NCBI GenBank assembly: GCA_020638525.1
Contig: JACKIL010000003.1
Span: forward strand, 248,001-312,000
Reading direction: 5' to 3'
DNA from: Caulobacterales bacterium
GTDB taxonomy: Bacteria > Pseudomonadota > Alphaproteobacteria > Caulobacterales > Parvularculaceae
Length of the DNA: 64,000 bases
The notes under the pieces are model-generated. The model ran no database searches. It saw only the letters and a list, made by a program, of their open reading frames with translations, and was not told the DNA's origin. Within the stretch, counting starts at the first letter, position 1. Every line of letters starts with the position of its first letter. Of this stretch, positions 1 to 8,432 are shown in pieces. A program made the translations under genes and the position numbers.

Positions 1-853
1 CGTCCGCCGTGATGAAGGGCAGGTTCACGTCATACTGCATCGTCGAGGAAAGCTCTTTCTTGGCTTTCTCGGCTTCTTCTTTCAGGCGTTGCAGCGCAAG
101 GCGGTCCTTACGCAGATCAATGCCCTGCTCTTTCTTGAACTCGTCGGCGAGGTAATTGACGATCCTGAGGTCGAAGTCTTCACCGCCGAGGAAGGTGTCG
201 CCGTTCGTCGCGAGCACTTCGAAAACGCCGTCGCCGATTTCGAGGATCGAGATGTCGAACGTGCCGCCGCCGAGGTCGTAAACGGCGATTTTCTTGCCGT
301 CTTTCTTCTCAAGGCCATAGGCGAGCGCGGCCGCGGTCGGCTCGTTGATGATGCGGAGCACTTCAAGGCCTGCGATCTTGCCGGCGTCTTTCGTCGCCTG
401 GCGCTGCGCGTCGTTGAAGTAGGCCGGAACCGTGATGACGGCCTGCGTCACCGTTTCGCCGAGATAGGCTTCGGCGGTCTCTTTCATTTTCTGGAGGATG
501 AAGGCCGAGATCTGCGAGGGCGCGAATTTTTCGCCGCGCGATTCAACCCAGGCGTCGCCATTGCCGCCCTTGATGATCTTGTAGGGAACCATGCCCTTGT
601 CCTTCTCGACCATCGGGTCGGAGAAGGGGCGCCCGATAAGGCGCTTGATGGCGAAGAAGGTGTTTTCCGGGTTCGTGACCGCCTGGCGCTTGGCCGGCTG
701 ACCGACGATCCGCTCGCTGTCTTCGGTGAAGGCGACGACCGACGGCGTCGTGCGCGCGCCTTCGGCGTTTTCAATGACCTTCGGTTCCTTGCCTTCCATA
801 ACGGCGACGCAAGAGTTCGTCGTGCCGAGGTCGATGCCGATTACTTTGCCCAT
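1..853 (-). CDS. dnaK: Molecular chaperone DnaK (Hsp70), N-terminal part
   Basis: ATP-dependent cytoplasmic chaperone that works with DnaJ and GrpE. The reverse strand reads MGKVIGIDLGTTNSCVAVM at the start, the Hsp70 phosphate-1 signature, and later IAVYDLGGGTFDISIL, the second Hsp70 signature. About 284 codons of the nucleotide-binding domain are present and the gene runs off the left edge, so the substrate-binding domain is not seen. An AAGGAG ribosome site lies just upstream of the ATG. The product is certain from the signatures; dnaJ or other partners would lie beyond the window. Confidence 0.98.
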   Translation of the reverse strand, partial: MGKVIGIDLGTTNSCVAVMEGKEPKVIENAEGARTTPSVVAFTEDSERIVGQPAKRQAVTNPENTFFAIKRLIGRPFSDPMVEKDKGMVPYKIIKGGNGDAWVESRGEKFAPSQISAFILQKMKETAEAYLGETVTQAVITVPAYFNDAQRQATKDAGKIAGLEVLRIINEPTAAALAYGLEKKDGKKIAVYDLGGGTFDISILEIGDGVFEVLATNGDTFLGGEDFDLRIVNYLADEFKKEQGIDLRKDRLALQRLKEEAEKAKKELSSTMQYDVNLPFITAD

Positions 854-1212
854 TTCTCAGTTCTCTCCTTGCAGCAGGCCGACCGTTTCATAAGGGCCTT
901 CGAAGAGGCGGCCGCACCCTTTCAGGTTTCGCCGCTCTTGTCACAAGCACCCTTCCTGACCGGCCCCTAATTTCCTGTTTACTGACGGACCCCGGCGCCC
1001 CGCCGAAGCCCTGTTTCGTTGGGCATATAGGCAGGCCCTTCGCGGCCCGCAACCCGCGCGGGAAGCTCCTTGAGGTGATTTTCTATCATGCAGCGCGGCG
1101 CAATTCGAAGACGCTCCGCCGCACTGCGCCTTGCCGGGCGCATCGGGCCGACATAGCGTCGCTGTCCGCGGGTACCGGAGGGATCGGCCCGCGCTTTTCG
1201 GGGGCTTAGCCA
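854..1212. other. Intergenic region between dnaK and the divergent serine hydrolase
   Basis: This 359-base stretch separates two divergent genes and should hold both promoters. Apart from the possible RpoH element next to dnaK I see no supported gene, RNA or strong hairpin. Short open frames here have no credible ribosome site. Confidence 0.5.
917..947 (-). promoter_or_regulatory. Possible heat-shock (RpoH) promoter of dnaK
   Basis: On the minus strand a CTTG element (944-947) is followed after 17 bases by CCTGAAA (about 920-926), roughly matching the alphaproteobacterial sigma-32 pattern CTTG-N17-CYTAT. It would give a leader of about 55-60 bases before the dnaK ATG. The -10 match is only partial, so this is tentative. 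Confidence 0.3.
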
Positions 1213-3123
1213 ATGTGGAAATTCCTGCCGGCCGTCGCAGCGGCGTTCGCGACCGCCTTTTCGCCTGTCTTTCTTTCAACCGCCTGCGCTGAGGAAAAGG
1301 AAGAGCAGAAGGCCCCGGCGAGCCTCGAAGAGCTGGACCAGCGCATCGCGGAGGTCGTCGCCAAGGGCTCGCCTGTCGGCCTCGAAGTCGCCCTCGTCGA
1401 CGCTTCGGGCGTCATCTGGTCGAACGGCTATGGCTATCTCGACAAGGAGAAGACGCGGCCCGTGGAAACGACCACCGCCTTCCGCGCCGGGTCCATCTCG
1501 AAATCCTTCACCGGCCTTCTCGCCGAAATGCTCTCCGAAGAGGGCGTTCTAGACCTCAACGCGAAACTCAAAGACGTCGTTCCCGAGATCGAGTTCACGA
1601 ACAAATGGGAGGCGACGGACCCTGTCCGCCTCGTCCATCTTTCCGAGCACACGACCGGCTGGGACGACATTCAGTTTTCCGAGTATCGCGATTTCGGACC
1701 CGATGTGACGCCGCTCGAAGGGCTCGCCGCGAACCCGGTCTCGCGCACCTCGCGCTGGCGGCCGGGGCGCTATGCGTCCTACTGCAATTCGGGGCCGGTC
1801 GCGCTCGCCGCAGCGATCGAGAAGATGACGGGCGAGAAGTATGAAGACCTCGTCGATGAGCGCATCTTTGCGCCGCTCGGCATCGAGGGAGCGAGCTTCC
1901 TTCTCACCGACGACGTCAAGGGGCGGATTTCGAAGAGCTATTCGAGCAAGCTCCTTGAGGAGCCTTACGTCCATATCGGCCTGCGCGCCTCAGGCTCGCT
2001 CAACATCTCCGCAAGCGAGCTCGGCAAGTTCGTCGCGTTCCTGATCCGGCGCGGCGAAGTGAACGGCGAACAGCTGATCCCGCCCGAAGCCGCGACGCGC
2101 ATCGAAACGCCGACGACTTCTCTCGCCGCCGAAGCCGGCCTCAAGCTCGGCTACGGTCTCGGCAATTACGGCTCGAGCATCAAAGACCGCGTTTTCCACG
2201 GCCATACCGGCGGCATTGACGGCTTCATCTCGCAATATGGCTATTCGAAAGAGACGGGGACGGGCTTCGTCATCATGTCGAATACGGCGGATGGAAAGCC
2301 CTTCGTCGAAGCGCGCAATCTCCTCGTCTCCTACCTTCTTTCGCAGAGCGCGCTCGTCGAGCCCGCTGCGGCGAAAGCAGACGACCTTGCTCGCTATGAA
2401 GGCATGTATCGACAGATTACGCCGCGTACGGAATTTGCGCGCGTCCTCTCCGACGCTTTCGACATCGCGCGCGTACACGCGGAAGACGGCAAGCTGGTCG
2501 TCTCCCCGCCTTTCGGCGAAGGCGTGAGCCTGACGCCGCTGGGCGACGGCTTCTTCACCGCAGAGGGGCGAACGCAGGCCGACCGGATGATACTGACGAC
2601 GCCTGAAGGCGCGATGGAAATGCACCGCAGCTTCCAGGACGCCTATCGCCGCGTCTCCCTGATCGAAGCCTATGCGCCCGTCGCCATCATCGGCGCGGCG
2701 GCGATCCTTTCCGCTCTCGCGCTGCTTTCGACCCTCATCTGGATTCTCGCCCGGCCCTTCGGCGCTTTCCGGAACTCCAATCGCTGGCGCGTCTACACTC
2801 TGCCGCTTCTGGCGATAGCCTCGCTCGCGGCCTGCCTCGGCGCTTTCGCGCTCGCCTCCATGGGCAGCGGGACGGAGGCGATCGAGCGGCTCGGCGCGCC
2901 GTCGCTTTGGACGCGCACGATCCAGATCTCGACCTATCTTCTTCCTATTTTCGCCGCGCTCGGCGTGTACGCCGCACTGACTGCGCGCGGAACCTCGATC
3001 TTTGCGCGCATGCAGGCGGGCGCGACCTCTCTCGTGCTTCTCCTGCTTTCAGGTTATCTTTGGACCTATGGCTGGATCGGCATGACGGTCTGGTCTTACG
3101 CGCCGAAAGTCGTGGGCGTCTAA
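1213..3123 (+). CDS. Membrane-anchored serine hydrolase, beta-lactamase class C / PBP4* fold
   Basis: Secreted penicillin-binding-protein-like hydrolase of 636 residues. A signal peptide covers about residues 1-26. The three class-C motifs are present: SISK at 94-97 (nucleophile Ser94, Lys97), Y190-C-N192, and HTGG at 331-334 in place of KTG. The catalytic domain is followed by a C-terminal section with about four hydrophobic helices (roughly 485-630), placing the enzyme on the outer face of the inner membrane. Family members act as D-amino peptidases, esterases or lactamases; the substrate cannot be told from sequence. The next gene follows after 25 bases and is probably co-transcribed. Confidence 0.85.
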   Translation: MWKFLPAVAAAFATAFSPVFLSTACAEEKEEQKAPASLEELDQRIAEVVAKGSPVGLEVALVDASGVIWSNGYGYLDKEKTRPVETTTAFRAGSISKSFTGLLAEMLSEEGVLDLNAKLKDVVPEIEFTNKWEATDPVRLVHLSEHTTGWDDIQFSEYRDFGPDVTPLEGLAANPVSRTSRWRPGRYASYCNSGPVALAAAIEKMTGEKYEDLVDERIFAPLGIEGASFLLTDDVKGRISKSYSSKLLEEPYVHIGLRASGSLNISASELGKFVAFLIRRGEVNGEQLIPPEAATRIETPTTSLAAEAGLKLGYGLGNYGSSIKDRVFHGHTGGIDGFISQYGYSKETGTGFVIMSNTADGKPFVEARNLLVSYLLSQSALVEPAAAKADDLARYEGMYRQITPRTEFARVLSDAFDIARVHAEDGKLVVSPPFGEGVSLTPLGDGFFTAEGRTQADRMILTTPEGAMEMHRSFQDAYRRVSLIEAYAPVAIIGAAAILSALALLSTLIWILARPFGAFRNSNRWRVYTLPLLAIASLAACLGAFALASMGSGTEAIERLGAPSLWTRTIQISTYLLPIFAALGVYAALTARGTSIFARMQAGATSLVLLLLSGYLWTYGWIGMTVWSYAPKVVGV

Positions 3124-3148
3124 CCGCGCGGGAAATCCGGAGGGGAGA

Positions 3149-4018
3149 ATGCGGAAGTCAATGCAGGCGTCATTGGCGCGCCAGCTTGCGCTTATCGTCA
3201 TCGCCGCTGCGTCATCGAGCGCGTTCGCCAAAGACGCGGACAATCCGCTACTCGGCTCGTGGCGCATGACCCGCGCGGTCGTCGCGCCGTGGTCGGATGC
3301 GGAATCGGCGCCGATCGACAGCGCGTGGATCGGCGAGACGGCGAAGTTCTCCGCCCACGCCGTCAAGGCGCCAGGGCCGCTCGCCTGTGCGGGCGCCGCC
3401 TATGAAATGACATCCTTCCCGCCCGAAGGCCTCTTTCAGGGCGGCCTTCCCGAGCCTGCGGCGAAAGCGGCGGCGGGCCTTGGCCTCGTCGCCTCGCCTG
3501 TCGCGGGCGTGAGCCTTACCTGCGATACAGGCCTCTTCGAGTTCCACAGCGCCGACGCCGATACGATGCTCTTCGCGCTCGACAATGTCGTGTGGACGAT
3601 GAGCAAGGCTTACGGCGCCAAAGCATCGTCGCGCTCGCCCGAGGGCGTCGTCGAAACGCTGCTTGAAGCGCATTTCAACGGCGACATGGGCTTTGCGCCG
3701 GAAACAGTCGCCGAGAAACAGGATTACCTGACCAGCGAACTCTCGCGCCTCGTGGAGGAGTACTTCGCGCAGCCGGAATCGCCCGACGAAGTTCCGGTCA
3801 TCGACGGCGATCCCTTCACCGATACGCAGGAATATCCGACGCGCTTTGCGGTTCGGCGCGCCTCGATGGCTGGACGCTACGCCGACGTGCCGGTCGATTT
3901 TTCCGACGGCTATGTGACGCGCCGCGTCGTCTACCGCCTCAAGCGCGCGCTCAGCCATTGGCGCGTCGACGACATTGTCTACGCCGAAGGCGGAACTTTC
4001 AAAGGTCTGCTAGACTGA
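3149..4018 (+). CDS. Secreted protein with DUF3828-like C-terminal domain
   Basis: A 289-residue exported protein of unknown function. The N-terminus carries a signal peptide ending near SSAFA (about residue 27). The C-terminal half has features of the DUF3828 family: a VVETLLEAHF helix, an IDGDPF motif, and a final WRVDDIVYAEGGTFKGLL segment, a fold usually found in small periplasmic proteins. A GGAGGGGAGA ribosome site sits very close to the first ATG; ATG at 3161 is an alternative start with better spacing. It lies directly downstream of the membrane serine hydrolase and may share its transcript. Confidence 0.7.
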   Translation: MRKSMQASLARQLALIVIAAASSSAFAKDADNPLLGSWRMTRAVVAPWSDAESAPIDSAWIGETAKFSAHAVKAPGPLACAGAAYEMTSFPPEGLFQGGLPEPAAKAAAGLGLVASPVAGVSLTCDTGLFEFHSADADTMLFALDNVVWTMSKAYGAKASSRSPEGVVETLLEAHFNGDMGFAPETVAEKQDYLTSELSRLVEEYFAQPESPDEVPVIDGDPFTDTQEYPTRFAVRRASMAGRYADVPVDFSDGYVTRRVVYRLKRALSHWRVDDIVYAEGGTFKGLLD

Positions 4019-4061
4019 CGGCCAGGCGCGCGAAACGCGCCATGAGACGGGGAGTCTTCAT

Positions 4062-5114
4062 TTGTTCGGTCTGATGAAGAAATTCGGCGCAGGCGCCGAA
4101 CGAGGAGACAGCGCGCCAGACGGGCGTAGCGGATATGGCGCGCCGTGGCGCGCGATCGTCCACGCTTTGCTCGAAAACGGAAAGCTCGCGCCCGGCGATT
4201 ATCTTCGCGCGCTTGGGCTGGGGCCGGGCCCCCAGCGCTGGGCGCTCGCCCTCTTCATCTTTTTCGGCGCGGCGCAGATCGCCGCCGGCCTCATCTTCTT
4301 TTTCGCCTATAACTGGCGCGACCTTTCCGACATGGCGAAGATCGCGTTGCCGCAGATCGCGATGGCGGTCGGCTTTCTCGGCTGGCTTTTCCTGCCGGCG
4401 CGCTCGCCCGCGAGCGTCTTTTCCGGCATCGTCGCGACCTTGATGATCGGCGTCTCCATGGGCGTCGTCGGACAGGTCTACCAGCTCGGCGCCGACCCGT
4501 GGACGCTTTTCGCTGTCTGGGCGGCGTTCGCGCTGCCGCTCTCTTTGCTCGCCCGGAGCGACGCGCACTTTACGGTCTTCGCACTCATCGCAACCGCCGC
4601 CTATTATCTCTACGCGGATGAAGTGATGCGTCCGAAGCTGATCGAACCCGACGCCGTCATCCCGGCGATCTACGCAGGCGGTATGATCGGCGTTCTCGCG
4701 CTGCGCGATTTCGTGGCGGAAAAATGGGCCGGAGAAGCGCCCGGCTGGCAGCGCTGGTTCTTTGCGGCCTCGGCGCTGTTCGCAGCGCTCACCGCAGCGA
4801 TGAGCGAGATCTTCACCAGCCACCTCTTCGACAAGGGCGCGATCGGCTTCGTCGCTCTCGCCCTGTCAGGCGGCGTTCTCTTCTTCCTCTATTCGGCGGT
4901 TCGGCCGGACCGGCCCGTGCGCGCGCTCTCGCTTTTCGCGCTCGCCGTCTATATCGGCGCGCTCGGCGCGCGCGTGATCTTCGAGGCGGCCGACTTCAAG
5001 TCGGCGTTCTCGGCGGCGGCGCTGCTCATCGCTTCGGCCGGATGGATCATCGCCGTCACGGCGGGCCTCGCCTTCGCGCTCAAGAAGACCGCCGGCCCGA
5101 AGGAGAGCGCGTGA
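4062..5114 (+). CDS. DUF2157 domain membrane protein
   Basis: A 350-residue integral membrane protein. The N-terminal soluble stretch (about residues 1-65) with a LLENGKLAPGDYLRALGL segment followed by repeated hydrophobic helices is typical of DUF2157. The TTG start at 4062 is preferred because GGGGAG lies 7 bases upstream; an in-frame ATG is at 4074. The gene overlaps the next by one base (TGATG at 5112-5116), so the two are translationally coupled. In other bacteria DUF2157 genes sit beside DUF4401 and GDYXXLXY genes, which is the case here. The molecular function of the set is unknown. Confidence 0.8.
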   Translation: MFGLMKKFGAGAERGDSAPDGRSGYGAPWRAIVHALLENGKLAPGDYLRALGLGPGPQRWALALFIFFGAAQIAAGLIFFFAYNWRDLSDMAKIALPQIAMAVGFLGWLFLPARSPASVFSGIVATLMIGVSMGVVGQVYQLGADPWTLFAVWAAFALPLSLLARSDAHFTVFALIATAAYYLYADEVMRPKLIEPDAVIPAIYAGGMIGVLALRDFVAEKWAGEAPGWQRWFFAASALFAALTAAMSEIFTSHLFDKGAIGFVALALSGGVLFFLYSAVRPDRPVRALSLFALAVYIGALGARVIFEAADFKSAFSAAALLIASAGWIIAVTAGLAFALKKTAGPKESA

Positions 5115-6742
5115 TGGGACAGCTTCTCAACATCGCCGAGGCCGACATCGAAGAAGCCGCGAGCGCCGCTGCAAAGACGCGCCGCGCGCCATGGTATGTC
5201 GAAATGTTCCTCGCTTTCGGCGGCTGGGTCGCCGGGCTTCTCGCCGCGGGCGCGATCGTCGCCTTCGTCGCGGCGGTGATGCCTGACATCAAGCAGGACG
5301 AGGCGCCGGCGCTTCTCGCCTTCTTCATCGGTCTTGGCTTTATCGCTTTCGGCGTGCGCGTGGGGCGCAACAGCGGCGGCGAATTCTCGCGCCACTTCGC
5401 CATCGCCTCGATCGCAGCGGGGCTCACCGCCGCCTCCGGCGGCTTCTGGTTCTTCCTCTATTCGATCACCGGCGGGGATGAGCATTCCGAACTGCGCGCA
5501 GGGCTTTCGGGCTTTGCGACAAGCGCGCTTTTCGCCGTCGGCGGCTATTTCATCGCAACGCGCGTCAAGGACGGCATTCTCACCTTCCTGACGACGCTCG
5601 CCTTTTACGCACTGTTCGCAATCTCGACGAAAATTCTCGAAGACAAATTCGCCGCCGTCGCGATCGCGCGCTGGCTGATGGCGCCGGTTTCGCTTCTCGC
5701 CGGCCTTTATCTCTTCACCTCGCCGATCGCGCGGCGCGTGCACGCTTCAGCAGGCGCCGCGCTGATGATGGCGCCGATGCTCCATTTCGAAATCCTGCGC
5801 AACGCCGCCTTCATGCATGAAAAGGCGCCGGCGCTCGTCGTCGCCTATGCGAGCGAAGCCGCGTTCGCCGCCGCCATTCTCTATTGCATCAACGCTTTGC
5901 GCGGGCGCTATCCGGCGCCGGCCCTGATCGCCGCGTCGGTGATGCTGCTCGCCGCTTCGTGGTTCCTCCCGAATGCGGGCTCGGTCGCGATCGTTCTTAT
6001 CTGCGCAGGCTTTGCGGCAAACCATCGCGGGCTTGCGGGCGTCGGCGTCATCGCGCTCGCCTGGTTCATCGGGCGTTTCTATTACGATCTGTCGATGACG
6101 CTGCTCGAAAAGTCAGCGTTGATGGCCGCGCTCGGCGCCGTGACGCTTGGCGGCGCGCTCGCCCTTCGCGCCATGGGCCGGCGGGCGGCGACGCCGTCCG
6201 AAAGCGCGGACACCGGCGTATCAACGCGGCGCCGCTCGGCGCTTGCAGCGCTCGCCTTCGCCGCGCTTCTCATCGGCGCAGCCGGCCTCGTCAACCGTTC
6301 GGTGATGGAGCTCGAAAGCGCCTTCAAAGACGCGCGCGTCATCTATTTCCCGCTCGGACCTGTCGATCCGCGCTCGCTGATCCAGGGCGATTATATGCGC
6401 CTGCGTTTTCGCGAGACGATCTATCCGGGGAACGAAGTCGCAAGCGGGATGGCGAAATCGGGACAGGTCTTCCTGAAACTCGACGCCGACGACGTTGCGA
6501 CATTCTCCCGCCTCGCCTCGGCTGGCGATACGCCCGCCAGCGACGAGATCCGCGTCAACTACACAAAGAATGCGAGCGGCGACATTCGCTATTGCCCGGA
6601 GAGCTTCTTCTTCCAGGAGGGCGAGGCGGAGCTATTCGCCACCGCGCGTTTCGCCGCCATTCGCATCGCGCCGGACGGGCGCACGCGGCTTTTCGCGCTC
6701 GCAGACGAAGAGCGGAAAATCATTACGCCGGAAACGGAGTAA
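5114..6742 (+). CDS. DUF4401 / GDYXXLXY fusion membrane protein
   Basis: A 542-residue protein. The first about 370 residues are many hydrophobic helices of DUF4401 type, after a short cytoplasmic N-terminus. The C-terminal part begins with one more membrane segment and a secreted domain with the GDYMRLRF motif (GDYxxLxY family) followed by YPGNEV and a KLDADDVATF stretch. These are normally two separate neighbouring genes; here they form one polypeptide. The start at 5114 overlaps the stop of the DUF2157 gene. An open frame extends further upstream, but it lies inside the DUF2157 gene and is not used. The likely role is an envelope membrane complex of unknown activity. Confidence 0.8.
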   Translation: MGQLLNIAEADIEEAASAAAKTRRAPWYVEMFLAFGGWVAGLLAAGAIVAFVAAVMPDIKQDEAPALLAFFIGLGFIAFGVRVGRNSGGEFSRHFAIASIAAGLTAASGGFWFFLYSITGGDEHSELRAGLSGFATSALFAVGGYFIATRVKDGILTFLTTLAFYALFAISTKILEDKFAAVAIARWLMAPVSLLAGLYLFTSPIARRVHASAGAALMMAPMLHFEILRNAAFMHEKAPALVVAYASEAAFAAAILYCINALRGRYPAPALIAASVMLLAASWFLPNAGSVAIVLICAGFAANHRGLAGVGVIALAWFIGRFYYDLSMTLLEKSALMAALGAVTLGGALALRAMGRRAATPSESADTGVSTRRRSALAALAFAALLIGAAGLVNRSVMELESAFKDARVIYFPLGPVDPRSLIQGDYMRLRFRETIYPGNEVASGMAKSGQVFLKLDADDVATFSRLASAGDTPASDEIRVNYTKNASGDIRYCPESFFFQEGEAELFATARFAAIRIAPDGRTRLFALADEERKIITPETE

Positions 6743-6752
6743 GCCGCCCGCC

Positions 6753-8360
6753 TCAGTCGAGGTCGCGCGCGACGCGGAAGCCGTTGTCATATTCGCGCGC
6801 TTTCGCATTCTTCGAAATGCGGTGCGCGGCGCGAAGGCGCCAGCCGCCCGTATTCCACGCCCCGCCTTTGAGAACGCGCGAACTGCAGGCGCCGCCGCGG
6901 GCCGAACCGTCTGCAGGCTGGCCCTGATGCGAGGGCGACCAGCAATCGGCGACCCATTCCCAGACATTGCCGTGCATGTCGTAGAGCCCGAAGGGCGAGG
7001 CGGCGAAGGTTCCCGCCGGCGTCGGCTTGCGGCGCGAGGCGCCCGGCGCCGATCCGTAAGGCAGCGCTCCATCGAAATTCGCCTGCGAGGGCGAAATCAC
7101 CACGCCGAAAGAGAACGGCCCTTTGGAGCCGGCGCGCGCCGCATATTCCCATTCAGCTTCCGTAGGCAGACGATATTTTCGGCCGGAAACTTTCGACAGC
7201 CACGCGACATAGGAAAGCGCGTCTTCATAGGAAACATTGACCGCCGGCTGGCGCCCCCTGCCCCAACCGGAGTCCGGCAGAGCGGGGCAGGCCTTGGCGG
7301 CGGCGCACGCATCCCATTCGGCGAACGTCACCTCGCCGACGCCGAGCGCGAAAGGTTTTGCGATCGTCACATTGACGACTGGCCCCTCCGAAGACTGGCG
7401 CTGCGGCTCGCTCGCTGGCGCGCCCATATCGAAGGAACCCGCCGGGATGACGACAAGCTCCGGACAGTGCTCGCAATCCTTGATGAGCGAGCCGGGTGCT
7501 GTCTGGTCCTTGTGAGGCGCCTCAGCCGGCGTTTCCGCCGGCGCGGCGCTTGCGACGATGAGATCGGCGATCGCATCCTTGGAGTGGTCTTCCGTAGGCG
7601 GAGCAGCAGTCTCAGCCGTCGGCGCGTCGGAGGCTGCTTCTGTTGACGGCGCCTCGCTTCCCTGCGCCTTGGGCGGCTCAGCGCTTTCAACGCCGACCGG
7701 CTGCAGAACGGCGACCGTCGCCGCCTGAAGCCCACCGCCTTGCGGGAAATCCGGCGCTTCTGCGAGGGGGACCTCTTTGTCGTGTCCGCCCTTTGAGAGA
7801 AGCGAAACGAACCCGCCGATAATCACCGCGCCGATGATCGCCGCGCCGAAAACGATGGATGGGCTCAGCGTCAGCCGCCCGCGCGGCGCGGGCGAAGGCG
7901 TGTAGGCGTTGTCGGAAAGACGTGGCGGCGGCGCATGCTCGTCGAGCCAGCGCGTCACCGCGCTTTCGTCGGGGGTTTCTGCAGGCGAAATCGCCCGCGC
8001 GCCGATGATGCGGTCGATTTCCTCAAGCACCTGACGCCAGCGCGGGTCTTCGCTCGCGCCCGTCCAGCCGTCGAGGCCGATCGCCGCCTTCTCCCGAAAG
8101 CCTTCGGGCGGATGGGCGTGATCGATCGAAACGGAGGCGAGCGCGCCCGCGACGAGCGGCGCGCGCGTCGCCGAAATCAGCTTGTGCGACGCGATTGAAG
8201 CCGGCGACCAGAGAACGATGACGGCGTCGCACGTCAGCGGATCGAACGCGCCATTGACGATCTCGCACCCTTCCGAATGCAGCGCATAGGCGATAAGGTC
8301 GGCGAAAGCCGCATCATTCGTCGAGGCGTAAATCTGCACGCGTCTGGGTCTGCTACTCAT
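6753..8360 (-). CDS. TIR-like / transmembrane / SUMF1-fold protein, paralogue A
   Basis: A 535-residue protein with three parts. Residues about 7-120 form a TIR-like alpha/beta domain (VQIYASTND, DAVIVLWSPASIASHKL). One membrane helix lies at about 167-187, then a low-complexity Ala/Pro/Glu linker to about 290. Residues about 296-535 are a formylglycine-generating-enzyme (SUMF1/PvdO) fold: CEHCPELVVIPAGSF, RLPTEAEWEYAARAG, YDMHGNVWEWVADCW, NGFRVARD. The final strand reads VLKGGAWNTGGWRLRAAHRI and lacks the Cys pair that true FGE enzymes use to bind copper, so a binding role is more likely than catalysis. The usual TIR catalytic Glu is also not evident. GTG at 8363 is an alternative start with better ribosome-site spacing. 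Confidence 0.82.
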   Translation of the reverse strand: MSSRPRRVQIYASTNDAAFADLIAYALHSEGCEIVNGAFDPLTCDAVIVLWSPASIASHKLISATRAPLVAGALASVSIDHAHPPEGFREKAAIGLDGWTGASEDPRWRQVLEEIDRIIGARAISPAETPDESAVTRWLDEHAPPPRLSDNAYTPSPAPRGRLTLSPSIVFGAAIIGAVIIGGFVSLLSKGGHDKEVPLAEAPDFPQGGGLQAATVAVLQPVGVESAEPPKAQGSEAPSTEAASDAPTAETAAPPTEDHSKDAIADLIVASAAPAETPAEAPHKDQTAPGSLIKDCEHCPELVVIPAGSFDMGAPASEPQRQSSEGPVVNVTIAKPFALGVGEVTFAEWDACAAAKACPALPDSGWGRGRQPAVNVSYEDALSYVAWLSKVSGRKYRLPTEAEWEYAARAGSKGPFSFGVVISPSQANFDGALPYGSAPGASRRKPTPAGTFAASPFGLYDMHGNVWEWVADCWSPSHQGQPADGSARGGACSSRVLKGGAWNTGGWRLRAAHRISKNAKAREYDNGFRVARDLD

Positions 8361-8432
8361 CACTTACGCTGCTCCCTTGCCCCGCGCGCCTTACACGCAC
8401 GCGAGGCGGCCGATGTCGAGGCGCCGCCGCGG

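Noticed and set aside
89..970. 293-codon plus-strand frame at the left edge
   Set aside because: It runs antisense to dnaK, whose reading shows both Hsp70 signatures. It is a GC-rich mirror frame.
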